Shown one piece after another: positions 9,105 through 18,385 of a stretch of 64,000 nt of DNA. Within the stretch, counting starts at the first letter, position 1. The number at the start of each line of letters is the position of its first letter. Under the pieces are notes generated by a model. The model saw only the letters and a list, made by a program, of their open reading frames with translations. It searched no databases and was not told the DNA's origin. The position numbers and the translations under genes were made by a program. The stretch comes from Salipaludibacillus neizhouensis (lineage in GTDB: Bacteria; Bacillota; Bacilli; Bacillales; Salisediminibacteriaceae), in NCBI RefSeq assembly GCF_002886185.1, contig NZ_KZ614146.1, forward strand, positions 997,234 through 1,061,233, read 5' to 3'.

Positions 9105-9203
9105 TTAGACATAACCACCAGCACCAACAATGATCAATAAAATAAATAGAACTACAATCAAAGCAAAGCCAGCTCCTGCGTATCCACCTGCATATGCACC
9201 CAT
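9105..9203 (-). CDS. YjcZ family sporulation protein (32 residues)
   Basis: Very short gene on the minus strand encoding a 32-residue Gly/Ala-rich hydrophobic peptide. It begins MGAYAGGYAGAGFALIVVLF and ends IIVGAGGYV, the hallmark of the YjcZ/TIGR01732 family of tiny sporulation-associated membrane peptides, which have a Gly/Tyr-rich head and one membrane helix. An ideal AAAGGAGGTG site lies 7 bases before the ATG. It is convergent with the DUF421 gene and shares its terminator. The family's role is unclear, but its members are markers of endospore formers. Easily missed because of its length. Confidence 0.93.
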   Translation of the reverse strand: MGAYAGGYAGAGFALIVVLFILLIIVGAGGYV

Positions 9204-9350
9204 ATAATAACACCTCCTTTATACTAGAGGATAGTTTAGCTTATGTTTGTTAGAAATATTTGTTATGGTTATCCGTCTGTGTTTTCAAAATAGGCTCTTA
9301 AGTACAGAAAAGTGCAAAGGGTGAGCCCCTTTGCACTTGCTTAGCAAATA

Positions 9351-10004
9351 CTATTCGTTTAAATAATGATCATAATGGACATTTCTGTGAAATTGAACAC
9401 TATCGTCACCTTCGTATCCATTAATACCTGTTGATAAAAATGCTTCAATTTCTTCTACCCCGCCAATGAGTTCTTCATTATCTACAAGGGAAGAATCTTC
9501 AAAAACCATTGGAAGTTCATTGAACCTGGCTACTGACTGCCAAGAATCTTCGGCATCAAATTGTGTCTCATCGTCAGCGTCATCAAAATTATATTTTTCG
9601 AATCCTTCAAGTACCTCTTCTTCCACCGGTCTGGAGTTATTCATATTTGATTCAACAAATTCGACTTTTGTTCGTGCAGTGGGATTGGCTTCCAAACGTT
9701 CAACAGGGATTAATTCTCCAGTTGTTTCACATATCCCGTAAGTTCCATTATCGAACTTATCTAAAGAACGTTTAATATCTTTAAGTTGTAAAACGATATG
9801 TTCATGAAGTGCAATATCCTTTTCTCTTTCATATAACGCTGTTCCACTGTCAGCAGGGTGGTTGTCGTATTGGGATAACTCACCCGAAGAAACACTTGAT
9901 GCAAAACCGTGCGCGAGTCCTAAATCATCAAATTCCTTCAAGCGTTTGTTCAAATTGGTTTGTTCTTTTTCTAATTCTGACTTTAAGTGGCTATATTTTT
10001 CCAT
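9351..10004 (-). CDS. yteA: YteA family regulatory protein (DksA/TraR-like)
   Basis: Protein of 217 residues with the YteA/TIGR02890 arrangement: an N-terminal coiled coil (residues ~1-35), a conserved middle (NHPADSGTALYEREKD, ~48-63), then the DksA/TraR finger region KFDNGTYGICETTGELIPVERL (~83-105). Only one of the four zinc-binding cysteines of classical DksA remains, as is usual for YteA, so metal binding is doubtful. The acidic tail (~125-200) holds repeated Glu/Asp. AAAGGAAAA precedes the ATG. The family is linked to sporulation and general regulation in Bacillus. Divergent from the moxR operon. Confidence 0.88.
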   Translation of the reverse strand: MEKYSHLKSELEKEQTNLNKRLKEFDDLGLAHGFASSVSSGELSQYDNHPADSGTALYEREKDIALHEHIVLQLKDIKRSLDKFDNGTYGICETTGELIPVERLEANPTARTKVEFVESNMNNSRPVEEEVLEGFEKYNFDDADDETQFDAEDSWQSVARFNELPMVFEDSSLVDNEELIGGVEEIEAFLSTGINGYEGDDSVQFHRNVHYDHYLNE

Positions 10005-10399
10005 CTAATTTTCCTTTCTTTTTCAAATTGTGAGTGCTTAACTCATCATTAGTTTTTCCTTTCTTTCTTGTGTTAGCACAATAATCTTTTGTTAATTAAC
10101 TAGAGAAAAGTACCATTTAAAGTTTAGGCATTGAAAAGAATTAGATTGTTAAAAGACAGAAAAAAGTAAAAAACAACTTTTCTTGATCTAAATTTTACCG
10201 GAATAAATACAATTTTTAAGGTGAATAATAAACTCATCTTACACCTGTAGATAAAACCGTGATGCAGGGAGAGTTAGGGAAAAATTAAATTCCCCTTCTC
10301 TAAATACTGGAATTTTTATGCTATACTATGATGAAATGAAAACGTTTTTATTGTTTTCTACAATCTATTATTCTATTACTCTTAAAAAGGAGTTTTTAC
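10005..10399. other. gene-free interval with promoters for yteA and the moxR operon
   Basis: No gene is supported in these 395 bases. Close to the moxR start there is an extended -10 element, TGCTATACT (10319-10327), about 70 bases before the ATG. A word resembling a catabolite response element (TGAAAACGTTTTTA, near 10337) lies just downstream of it; that match is weak. Confidence 0.5.
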
Positions 10400-11368
10400 A
10401 TGGAAATCACAGACATTCAATCTTTGGCAATTAGAATTAAAAAAAATGTTCAAACCGTCATTATTGGCAAGGAAATGGTTATTGATCAATTAGTGATCGC
10501 ACTGCTTTCCTCAAGCCACGTTTTGTTGGATGATGTTCCTGGTATGGGGAAGACAATTCTGGCTAACTCGCTTTCTCAGTCTATTTCCGGAAAGTTTAAG
10601 CGAATTCAATTTACACCTGATTTGTTACCTTCCGATGTTACCGGAATTCATTTTTTTAATCAGAAGCAGGGAGAATTTGAGTTTCGCGAAGGACCAATTT
10701 TTACAAATATTTTATTAGCGGATGAGATTAATCGGGCTACTCCCCGAACCCAGTCCAGTTTGCTTGAATGTATGGAAGAACGGCAAGTAAGTATTGACGG
10801 AGAAACACATTCTTTAACAAAACCTTTTATGGTGATAGCTACCCAGAATCCTGTAGAAAGTCAAGGTACCTTTCCATTACCAGAAGCACAACTGGATCGT
10901 TTTTTAATGAAAATTGAAATGGGTTATCCATCGAAAGAAGAGGGGATCGCGATTTTAAAAAGATTTAAGCAAGGAAATCCTTTGGAAGGAATCAAAGCTG
11001 TAGCTTCTCAAGAAGAAATAAGAGCTGCACAAGATTTGTACTCAAGTGTCCATGTTTCCGATGATTTGCTGGATTACATCATTCAAATTGTGGAAGCAAC
11101 GCGGAATCACGAGGAGATTGAGTTAGGGGTCAGTCCCCGCGGTAGTCAAGCCTTGCTGAAGGCGGTACAAGTACATGCTATTTTACAGGGGCGTAGTTTT
11201 GTATTGCCAGATGATATTAAAGCGTTAATCAAACCAGTTCTGGCTCACCGACTCGTCATTGATCAAATGAGTCAATTAAAGCAGGGATACGAGCATGAAC
11301 TTCTAGACGAGATTATCAAACATATTCCAGTCCCTTCAGAGGAAGAGTTACTGAAAGGTGTCAAGTAA
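10400..11368 (+). CDS. MoxR family AAA ATPase
   Basis: AAA+ ATPase of 322 residues in the MoxR class, thought to act as chaperones that help assemble or activate partner proteins with VWA-like domains. Walker A is DDVPGMGKTILANSLS (~44-59), Walker B LLADEINRA (~110-118), with the sensor segment MVIATQNPVESQGTFPLPEAQLDRF typical of MoxR. It is followed after 3 bases by a DUF58 gene and then a DUF4129 membrane protein, the same order as B. subtilis yeaC-yeaD-yebA. AAAAGGAG precedes the ATG. Identification is secure; the client is presumably the DUF58 protein. Confidence 0.94.
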   Translation: MEITDIQSLAIRIKKNVQTVIIGKEMVIDQLVIALLSSSHVLLDDVPGMGKTILANSLSQSISGKFKRIQFTPDLLPSDVTGIHFFNQKQGEFEFREGPIFTNILLADEINRATPRTQSSLLECMEERQVSIDGETHSLTKPFMVIATQNPVESQGTFPLPEAQLDRFLMKIEMGYPSKEEGIAILKRFKQGNPLEGIKAVASQEEIRAAQDLYSSVHVSDDLLDYIIQIVEATRNHEEIELGVSPRGSQALLKAVQVHAILQGRSFVLPDDIKALIKPVLAHRLVIDQMSQLKQGYEHELLDEIIKHIPVPSEEELLKGVK

Positions 11369-11371
11369 TCG

Positions 11372-12492
11372 ATGGCTCTACATACATTCATTTTTACAGT
11401 ATTCGTACTTATCGCTCTGCAATGCGTTATTTTTTCAAATTTTGTTTTAAAAAATATCAGCTACAAGCGTTTTTTCAGCAAGCCTGCAGTATTTGCGGGT
11501 GAAAAAGTCGAGTTAAAAGAAATGATTGAAAATGATAAGATTCTTCCGGTTCCATGGGTTCGTTTAGCATCAAGGATGGATCCAAGCCTTGTTTTTAAAA
11601 AACAACAAAATCTTAACGTTGAGAGCGACGAATTTTTAAGCAGTTTATTTAGTTTAATGCCATATCAAAAGATTATCCGAACCCATGAAGTGACTTGTTT
11701 AAGACGAGGATTTTTTCATTTCCAAGAATCGCAAGTAACGAGTGGAGATTTAGTGGGACTCATTAAAAAGTATGAAAAGTACAAGCAGAAAGTTCGCTCC
11801 TCGTTTATCCGAAAATCCTACCATTCAAGGAGCTTCCCATTCCTTCCCATCAAATGCAGGGTGATTTTTTTGTGAAACGGTGGATTGTTGAGGATCCTTT
11901 TATCAATGCTGGTGTAAGGGAGTACGAAGCGGGGGACCCCCTTCGCTCTGTTAATTGGAATGCTTCTGCTCGTGCCCAAACGATGCAAGTAAACAAGAAA
12001 GACTTCGCGGCCGATTACCGATTAATGATTTATGTTAATTTTGACTATGATGAGGACATCCGTCTTCCTGTAAATGAGACAGACCTCATCGAAAAAGCGA
12101 TTTCCTATGCTGCTTCCATCGCTAATTATACGACATCGAAAGGGATTCCAACCGGCTTTGGTTGTAATGGGTATTTGTATGTGCCTGGTGAAACGAAAGA
12201 TGTACGAAAAAAATCCGTTCGCATAGAACCGAGGACGGGAAAAATTCATTTTAATCAGATTTTAAAAACAATGGCTAAGCTGAAAATAGATCGAAGCATG
12301 CCGTTTCATCAGTTTTTAAAGGAAGATTTAGATCACAATCAAACGAAAACAGATTATCTTTTTATTAGCGCTTTCTCGAGCGTTAAAATAGAGAAAAACG
12401 TTCGTTTGCTCCAACGAAAAGGGAATACGGTTGATTATCTATGGATGACTGAGGTTAACAGGGCGATTGGTGCGGAAAGGGGAACGCTTTAA
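11372..12492 (+). pseudogene. DUF58 domain protein, frameshifted (YeaD-like)
   Basis: Two overlapping frames together make one DUF58 protein of about 373 residues, the normal size. The first (11372 to a stop at 11875) gives the N-terminal membrane segment and beta domain; the second continues LVYPKILPFKELPIPSHQMQ from about 11800 and reads to 12492, including the DUF58 core REYEAGDPLRSVNWNASAR. The break lies near 11798: loss of one base would account for it, because the two halves join without missing residues. The partner genes on both sides are intact. Either a recent inactivating mutation or an indel error in the assembly. Confidence 0.88.
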
Positions 12493-13823
12493 TGGAGCGG
12501 AATACTATCCAACTGTTTGTGAAAAAATGGCTGTTAGGAATCATGGAAGTGATTGTAGCTTTACCGTTGATTATATATGTATGGACGGCTTTCATTGATC
12601 ACGGAAATATGTTCGCTTGGTTGAGTGTAATTCTTTTCATGTTTCTTGCCGGTATTGTGTTGGAGTGGGTCATTCCAAAGAAACGAAGGGCCAAGTATGT
12701 TTTCTTATCAGTCATAATCAGTATTTTAGTCGCAATGTTATTGACGATAAACATGCTTGCTTTTATCCTAACCGGATTATTTGTGATGGTCATGATTATG
12801 CGGGGAATAGTATACGGAAGAGAAGAAATAGGTGATCCATTTTCAGTGTACTATTTACTCAGTGGATTTTTTATCTACTTTTTCGCCTTCTTTTTTTATC
12901 GTGAAATGGCAGATCTTGCTCCTTATCAAACGTTCCTCACCTGGTCCGGCGTCATTCTAGTTTTATTTACGCTCTTTCAAGGAAATCAACAATACTTACA
13001 AGAAATAATGCTATCAAATGAAAAAAGACCCTATGTTGCAAAGGTTGTTCGTGTTAGAAATCGAATCGCTGTGAGTATATTGGTCGGGCTTGCTTTTTTA
13101 ATTACTAGTGCCCACTACGTAGAAGCTTTTTTTTCTCGAATAATTGCTTTCATCGCTTCTATTATACCGTCAGCTTCTGAAGAGGAAGTGCCACCCCCTC
13201 AACAGGATGATCGCAGTATGCCAGATATGGGAATAGGAGAAGAAAATGCGAAAACGTATCGTTTTTTCGAGATACTCGAAATAATTGTGACATATATTGT
13301 TGGAGTAATTGTAATAATTGGTATTCTATTCCTCTTAATTATGATATATAAAGCTTTTCGAAAACATATTTTGGCTATGACAAAGTGGCTTTTAGCAACC
13401 ATAACGAAATTAGGAGGATCAAGTGATAAGAATGAGGAAGAGCTTGCCTATGTAGACGAGAAAATGAGCATTCGAGATTGGCGTGCATGGAGGAAAGAAA
13501 ACAAAGAAAAATGGTTAGATTGGGTGAGTACACCTTTTAAAAAAGAGCTAACAATGGATGATTTCCCTTCACGAAGAGAGAAAATCCGATTCCTATATCG
13601 TCAGTCCTTGAAAATGGAAATAAAAAATGGGTATCAATTCCGTAAGGATGCTACACCCTTTGAAACACTTCAAGAACTCCTATCTGAAGAGCGACATTTA
13701 GCAGATTTTTCAGAGCAGGATTTAGCCGAGGTATACGCTAAAATAAGGTATGGAGAGGTGGAAGTAAGTGACAAAGAGTTTGAAAGGATTTTTCAAAAAA
13801 AAGTATTGAAAGATAACGAATGA
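12492..13823 (+). CDS. membrane protein with C-terminal DUF4129 domain (shortened YebA-like)
   Basis: A 443-residue membrane protein. Five or more hydrophobic segments occupy residues ~10-225, a further one sits at ~255-285, and the C-terminal cytosolic part ends with a DUF4129 pattern (RFLYRQSLKMEIKNGYQF, TPFETLQELL, VYAKIRYGE). In the equivalent Bacillus operon the third gene encodes a ~730-residue transglutaminase (YebA) whose C-terminus is this same domain; here the extracytoplasmic transglutaminase domain is absent and replaced by a short Pro/Asp linker (~226-250). The ATG overlaps the DUF58 stop by a base, indicating coupled translation. Function is inferred only from context. Confidence 0.82.
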   Translation: MERNTIQLFVKKWLLGIMEVIVALPLIIYVWTAFIDHGNMFAWLSVILFMFLAGIVLEWVIPKKRRAKYVFLSVIISILVAMLLTINMLAFILTGLFVMVMIMRGIVYGREEIGDPFSVYYLLSGFFIYFFAFFFYREMADLAPYQTFLTWSGVILVLFTLFQGNQQYLQEIMLSNEKRPYVAKVVRVRNRIAVSILVGLAFLITSAHYVEAFFSRIIAFIASIIPSASEEEVPPPQQDDRSMPDMGIGEENAKTYRFFEILEIIVTYIVGVIVIIGILFLLIMIYKAFRKHILAMTKWLLATITKLGGSSDKNEEELAYVDEKMSIRDWRAWRKENKEKWLDWVSTPFKKELTMDDFPSRREKIRFLYRQSLKMEIKNGYQFRKDATPFETLQELLSEERHLADFSEQDLAEVYAKIRYGEVEVSDKEFERIFQKKVLKDNE

Positions 13824-13852
13824 ATGACAAATCACTAGGAGGTACGTCTATC

Positions 13853-14518
13853 ATGTCTTTAAAAATTACGGCTGTTTTGGGTGACTATTATCATAATGAA
13901 AAGGTTTCTTTTAAAGCATCGGAAAACACTGTTCAAATGTTAAATGAAGAAATTGGGGGAGTAGAAATAAAGTATATTTCTCCGAATGAACTGATTGAAG
14001 ATCTGAACAAAAAACCTGATGTGGTCATTTTATTCAAGGAAAATCGATTAAACCCAGAAGATGATATTGTAACTATTTGGATGGATAAAGACACTGCTTC
14101 CGCAATTACTAAGTATGTAGAAAATGGAGGTGGTTGGATAGCCTGGCACTCTGGCATGGCTAAATATGAAAATGTGACCGAATATATTTCCATGCTGCGT
14201 GGTCAGTTCAAATATCATGGTGCACATCAAATTGTCGAGTATATTGCCGAACCAGGCTCGGACTTCATTGTTAAAGATAATACATTCAAATTTTTAGATG
14301 AACATTACATGGTAGATTGTGAAGAAGAAAATACGAATGTGTTACTAAGATCGCGTTCTGTTGATGGGGATTCAATTGCAGCCTGGGCTCACGAGTACGG
14401 AAATGGGCGCGTCATGTGTATAGCCCCTGCTCATCTTGAAGAAGGATTGTTACACCCAGCTTTTCAAAAAATGATGGTGAACTCATTAAAATGGTGTGCT
14501 AGAAAAATCTCATCGTAA
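13853..14518 (+). CDS. ThuA-like domain protein
   Basis: A 221-residue cytosolic protein of the ThuA-like class I glutamine amidotransferase fold, seen in AVLGDYYHN at the start, the GGGWIAWHSGMA segment (~95-106), the FKYHGAHQIVEY stretch and the end AWAHEYGNGRVMCIAPAH. ThuA proteins are associated with sugar (trehalose and related) metabolism but their reaction is not firmly known. ATG 13853 is chosen because AGGAGGT lies 9 bases before it; an upstream in-frame ATG at 13820 overlaps the previous gene and has no site. Likely read with the moxR operon. Confidence 0.88.
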   Translation: MSLKITAVLGDYYHNEKVSFKASENTVQMLNEEIGGVEIKYISPNELIEDLNKKPDVVILFKENRLNPEDDIVTIWMDKDTASAITKYVENGGGWIAWHSGMAKYENVTEYISMLRGQFKYHGAHQIVEYIAEPGSDFIVKDNTFKFLDEHYMVDCEEENTNVLLRSRSVDGDSIAAWAHEYGNGRVMCIAPAHLEEGLLHPAFQKMMVNSLKWCARKISS

Positions 14519-14663
14519 AAAGGTTATTTATCAAATTATCGTACAAATACCCGGAATTAGGGTTGGCTGAACTCAAATATAGATTCACGAATTTTTAAGG
14601 TTAATCGTATCCCATAATTGAAACTTTTCAGTTAATTTACCGTCTATATTAACAAGATAATTT

Positions 14664-14694
14664 ATAATAAAAGACGCTACGCGTTTTTCTTATA
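14664..14694. repeat. short palindromic repeat (AAAAGACGC-TAC-GCGTTTTTC type)
   Basis: ATAATAAAAGACGC-TAC-GCGTTTTTCTTATA forms a small hairpin with mirrored A and T runs. The same sequence, with either GACGC or GACGGC in the stem, occurs at 21391, 25409, 26683, 35370 (diverged) and 46411. Here it lies just upstream of the lipoprotein gene, so it is not acting only as a terminator. Confidence 0.8.
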
Positions 14695-14716
14695 TAAGTC
14701 GAAGGGCGGGATCTGT

Positions 14717-15133
14717 ATGTTTAAAAAGTTAAGTATACTATTTTCATTTCTTTTCTTAGTTTTGACTATAGGTGGATGCGGAGCTAGTGAGGATCAATCT
14801 CCATCAACCACTAACCAAAACTCTGCCTCAGAGGACAGCCAGTTTGTGGAGTATGGTGTTGCTGGGCGTATAGTTGAAATTACTGTTAGTGAGGATGAAT
14901 CTATCCTTGGATCCATTCTAGTCGAAGGTTCTGAGGAAAATGGTGCTACGTATACCGAAGCTCTAGTCACTATTACATCGGATACTAAAATTTATAAAAA
15001 TGAGCTTTCAAGTTTTGAAGATTTAACAATGGATATGTATGTGAACGTCTTTTTTCAAGGTGATGTGAAAGAATCTTTTCCAGTTCAAGCAACTGCGAAG
15101 CAAATTAACATCATACCCGATGATGCAAAGTAG
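14717..15133 (+). CDS. small lipoprotein of unknown function
   Basis: A 138-residue predicted lipoprotein. A basic start (MFKKL), a hydrophobic stretch and the lipobox TIGGC at residues 17-21 show export and lipid attachment. A Ser/Thr/Gln-rich linker follows, then a ~95-residue domain (GVAGRIVEITVSEDESILGSI, later DTKIYKN and DMYVNVFFQG) that resembles the small OB-like beta domain of YobA/DUF3221-type exported proteins. GGGCGGGAT precedes the ATG. A hairpin overlapping the stop codon ends the transcript. The function is unknown. Confidence 0.85.
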   Translation: MFKKLSILFSFLFLVLTIGGCGASEDQSPSTTNQNSASEDSQFVEYGVAGRIVEITVSEDESILGSILVEGSEENGATYTEALVTITSDTKIYKNELSSFEDLTMDMYVNVFFQGDVKESFPVQATAKQINIIPDDAK

Positions 15134-15156
15134 TCGGGTATGATGGGTTTTGATTT
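15109..15156 (+). terminator. terminator-like hairpin overlapping the lipoprotein stop codon
   Basis: CATCATACCCGA (15109-15120) and TCGGGTATGATG (15134-15145) form a perfect 12-bp stem that includes the last codons of the gene, followed by GGTTTTGATTT. Confidence 0.75.
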
Positions 15157-15240
15157 GCCCGATTATTGAAAATTGTTGGAGGAATTGGATAAGAACAACT
15201 TCTTAGTTAAATACTATAACTAGGAAGGAGAGAGGCAGCA

Positions 15241-15807
15241 ATGAGTCAACAAGAACACTTTGAACATATACACCGTTTAATGTCAGAGCTTGAAAATACA
15301 TATACCGATTATTGGCAGAAGTTTTCAAACTTCGGGACTTGGGAATTTTGGGCAGTTTTAGCAATCCTAATTATTCCGTTAATTATTTTAATTATAGGAA
15401 TAGATAAAAGTAAGATATTCCAATTATGTTTTTTCGGGTACTCTGTGCATATATTAGCAGCTTACATTGATGCTTTAGGTATCAGGAAATTGTGGTGGGA
15501 TTATCCTCACGTTGTCTTTCCTCAGTTACCTGGGAGTATAAGTCTAGATGCATCTTTAATTCCCGTTTATTTTATTTTTCTATATCAATGGTGTTTAAAT
15601 AAGAATAAGAACTATTGGTTGTACGGAACGCTGTCGGCATTAGGATTTACATTTATCTTAAAGCCAATCATGGTCTCGTTAAACTTATTTCAGCTATATA
15701 CGATTTGGTTTGTATTGCTATCAGCTTATTTGTTTGTCATTTATGGCGCAAAAATAATTACAAATATTTTTATTATATTGTCAACGTCACATACGAATTA
15801 TCGATAA
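15241..15807 (+). CDS. CBO0543 family membrane protein
   Basis: A 188-residue membrane protein of the CBO0543 family (named for a Clostridium botulinum protein; function unknown). After a hydrophilic N-terminal helix it has about five hydrophobic segments, with the conserved middle YIDALGIRKLWWDYPH and the LPGSISLDASLIPV and ILKPIMV motifs. The minus-strand gene at 18386 is a clear paralogue with the same motifs, and 19111 is a more distant one. GGAAGGAGAG precedes the ATG. The family occurs only in spore-forming Firmicutes to my knowledge, but no role has been assigned. Confidence 0.85.
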   Translation: MSQQEHFEHIHRLMSELENTYTDYWQKFSNFGTWEFWAVLAILIIPLIILIIGIDKSKIFQLCFFGYSVHILAAYIDALGIRKLWWDYPHVVFPQLPGSISLDASLIPVYFIFLYQWCLNKNKNYWLYGTLSALGFTFILKPIMVSLNLFQLYTIWFVLLSAYLFVIYGAKIITNIFIILSTSHTNYR

Positions 15808-15825
15808 AATAAGTATGAAATTATT

Positions 15826-15852
15826 GGCTCTCGTTAGTACCGAGCCTTTTTT
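15826..15852 (+). terminator. probable terminator
   Basis: GGCTC (15826-15830) pairs with GAGCC (15842-15846), followed by six T. It ends the CBO0543 gene. Confidence 0.65.
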
Positions 15853-16011
15853 CTATTGGGGAATTACGTTTCGGGGAAAAGAAGTAAAGATGGAAACTGT
15901 GAAAAGAGTGAAAGGTGATATCATACTTCAATATTTGATCGATAAAAGTGTTTAAACGATATTTATTTGGGAATGGATAAAATATAGTTCTGCCTACAGG
16001 AGTGATATTTT

Positions 16012-16371
16012 ATGCCAGTTCAAACGAAACGAATTTATGAAGAAGCAAATAAAAAGGATGGCGTCAGAGTTTTAGTAGATCGTGTTTGGCCAAGAGGGGT
16101 GTCTAAGGAAGATGCAAAGCTAGATTACTGGATGAAAGAAATAGGACCTTCCAGCGACTTACGAAAATGGTTAGGACATGACCCTGATAAGTATAATGAA
16201 TTCAAAAAGAAATATAAACAAGAGCTTGAAGATGGGGAGCAACAGGAAGAACTTAAAAAATTAAAAGAATTAACAAAGAAGCACAACAAAAATATAACTC
16301 TCGTATTCGCAGCAAAAGATGAACAAAATAATCAAGCAAAAGTGATCAAAGAAATAGTTGACAGGCAATAA
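16012..16371 (+). CDS. DUF488 family protein (YeaO-like)
   Basis: A 119-residue cytosolic protein of the DUF488 family, recognised from RIYEEANKKDGVRVLVDRVWPRGVSKE-type opening, the WMKEIGPSSDLRKWLGHDP segment and LVFAAKDEQNNQA near the end. Family members are small proteins of unknown reaction. The ATG follows CAGGAGTGAT. The gene stands between the CBO0543 gene and cardiolipin synthase without obvious operon partners. Confidence 0.9.
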   Translation: MPVQTKRIYEEANKKDGVRVLVDRVWPRGVSKEDAKLDYWMKEIGPSSDLRKWLGHDPDKYNEFKKKYKQELEDGEQQEELKKLKELTKKHNKNITLVFAAKDEQNNQAKVIKEIVDRQ

Positions 16372-16462
16372 AACAATAGATATGCAGAGACTTCATAAGA
16401 AAACCACAAGGGTAAAAGTGATTAGAATACGATATAAAATCAGAATTAAGTGAGGAGAACAG

Positions 16463-17965
16463 ATGAAGCGTAACCGGCAATTGATACTGTTTTTTCTTCT
16501 AGTAATGTCATTCTTTATTTTTGTTTTCTCAGGTAACTCAAGCAGTATGAGATTCCTCTCACTCATCGTTTATCTAATTACCCTTGGTTCTATTTTATAT
16601 AGATTGGTATTGGAAAAACGATCTTCCTACCGAACTCTGCTATGGATGTTTGTGCTCTTTTTCATTCCCATATTCGGGTATATTTTCTTTGTCTATTCAG
16701 GACAACTAGAAGTGAGAGGACATCTATTTCGAAACAAAAGAATGCAAGCTAATGAAGAAATAAAAAGCAGGAAAGTATTTAAAAATTCTTCCCAATGGGA
16801 CAACCTTACAGAAACGCAGAAAAGTTTGTCTCAGCTAATTGAGAAATTTAGTAATAATCAAATTAGCTTTCATACGTCGTCGCAAGTTTTAAAGAATGGC
16901 GATGAAACATTTCCAGCTATAAAAGATGCTATAAAGCATGCTAATAGGTACATTCACGTAGAATATTTTACATTTCGATCCGATAAAATTAGTCAAGAAA
17001 TCGTTGACTTATTATGTGACAAAGCTAAGAATGGCGTTGAGATTCGCTTTATTTATGATGCAGTAGGAAGTTCAATATCTAAGGAAGTATTAGCTCAAAT
17101 GATGGAAGCGAAGATAGAATTTTACAAGTTTTTACCGGTTAAGTTTTCATTTTTTAACCAAAAACTCAATTTCCGAAATCATCGAAAAATTATCGTTGTC
17201 GATGGGGAAAAAGGGTTTGTTGGTGGATTAAATGTTGGTGATGAATATCTAGGAAAAGACCCCGAACTTGGCTTTTGGAGAGATACTCATCTTCTCATTC
17301 GTGGAGAAGCTATTAAAACACTTCAAGAAATATTTTTATTAGATTGGGCTTTCGTTTCTGGAGATACATTACAAGACTCGAGGTATTTTGAGACAAACTT
17401 CGAGGAATATAGTCAAGGAGGAGTTCAAATTTTACCGAGTGGTCCTGACGCACCTAGGGAAGATATTATGAGTGATTTATATTTTGAACTTTTGACTTCT
17501 GCCAAAAAATCAATTTTAATAACAACCCCATATCTCGTGCCTAATAAAGCGATTCGAACAGCATTGTCCATGGCAAGCTCGAAAGGGATTGATGTAAAAA
17601 TATTAGTCCCGGAAATAAGTGATAGCGGTTTAGCAAAATACGCAACAAGTTCCTATTTTTCCGAAATGTTGGCGGATAATATTGAGATCTATAAATATAA
17701 AAAAGGCTTCCTGCATGAAAAAGTTATTATTATTGATGAACAGTTTGCATCGGTTGGGACAGCAAATCTTGACCTGAGAAGCATGCATCTGAATTTCGAA
17801 GTAAACGCATTTCTTTATGAAACGGAGAGCGTGAAAGATCTCCTCGAACATTTTAAAGAGGATTTGCTGGATAGTGACCTCTTAGATCGATCATCTTATG
17901 AGAAACGAGGAGCTCTCGAAAAAATGAAAGAATCTTTTGCCCGACTTTTCTCGCCAGTTTTATAA
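16463..17965 (+). CDS. cls: cardiolipin synthase
   Basis: Membrane enzyme of the phospholipase D superfamily that condenses two phosphatidylglycerols to cardiolipin and glycerol. At 500 residues it has the normal Firmicutes length: two or three N-terminal hydrophobic segments (residues ~5-90), then two PLD domains with HKD motifs HRKIIVVDGEKGFVGG starting at residue 240 and HEKVIIIDEQFASVGTANLD starting at 418. GAGGAGAAC precedes the ATG. It probably supports envelope properties, and cardiolipin is enriched in membranes of salt-stressed cells and spores. It appears to be monocistronic. Confidence 0.95.
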   Translation: MKRNRQLILFFLLVMSFFIFVFSGNSSSMRFLSLIVYLITLGSILYRLVLEKRSSYRTLLWMFVLFFIPIFGYIFFVYSGQLEVRGHLFRNKRMQANEEIKSRKVFKNSSQWDNLTETQKSLSQLIEKFSNNQISFHTSSQVLKNGDETFPAIKDAIKHANRYIHVEYFTFRSDKISQEIVDLLCDKAKNGVEIRFIYDAVGSSISKEVLAQMMEAKIEFYKFLPVKFSFFNQKLNFRNHRKIIVVDGEKGFVGGLNVGDEYLGKDPELGFWRDTHLLIRGEAIKTLQEIFLLDWAFVSGDTLQDSRYFETNFEEYSQGGVQILPSGPDAPREDIMSDLYFELLTSAKKSILITTPYLVPNKAIRTALSMASSKGIDVKILVPEISDSGLAKYATSSYFSEMLADNIEIYKYKKGFLHEKVIIIDEQFASVGTANLDLRSMHLNFEVNAFLYETESVKDLLEHFKEDLLDSDLLDRSSYEKRGALEKMKESFARLFSPVL

Positions 17966-17975
17966 GATACACTGC

Positions 17976-18001
17976 AAGGGGTCAGACCCGCCATAATTTG
18001 G
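17976..18001. repeat. GGGGTCAGACCC-type intergenic repeat, copy 1
   Basis: AAGGGGTCAGACCC-GCCATAATTTGG is nearly identical to 26885-26911. It contains the small palindrome GGGGTCAGACCC. The rest of 17966-18385 (420 bases) holds a CCCC...GGGG hairpin near 18012 and no gene I can support. Confidence 0.65.
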
Positions 18002-18385
18002 AAGGAACTGCCCCCTATTAGTTGGGGAGTGACAGCACCTCATATTAAACTAAGTATACGACTGCACCAAAATACTGAAATGTGCATGACATAGAATAAT
18101 TTCTTTGGAGAAGAATATACCAATTGAGACACTTATCGAATACGTATCCTTTTTTATCAATGTGAACAAAAATCCTGCAAGCCATCCTCAATCCCTTATT
18201 CAATGCTTTCACTCCCTTTCTTCGGGTAGTGTGTGCTAAAAATTGGGAATTATGCATGGAATTATCGAAAGGCATATTATTTTCGTGAATTTTAATGAAT
18301 AAAATCTAAATGGAGGCATTATATAAATGCTAGAAGTCCGCAAAGAGGGGGGATTTATGTGGTTTTAAAAAAGATATATGATTGC

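Noticed and set aside
10331-10350. Catabolite response element before moxR
   Set aside because: Only part of the consensus matches and the region is very AT-rich; kept only as a weak remark.
18045-18275. 76-residue minus-strand frame between cls and the CBO0543 gene
   Set aside because: No convincing start signal or recognisable sequence; probably chance.
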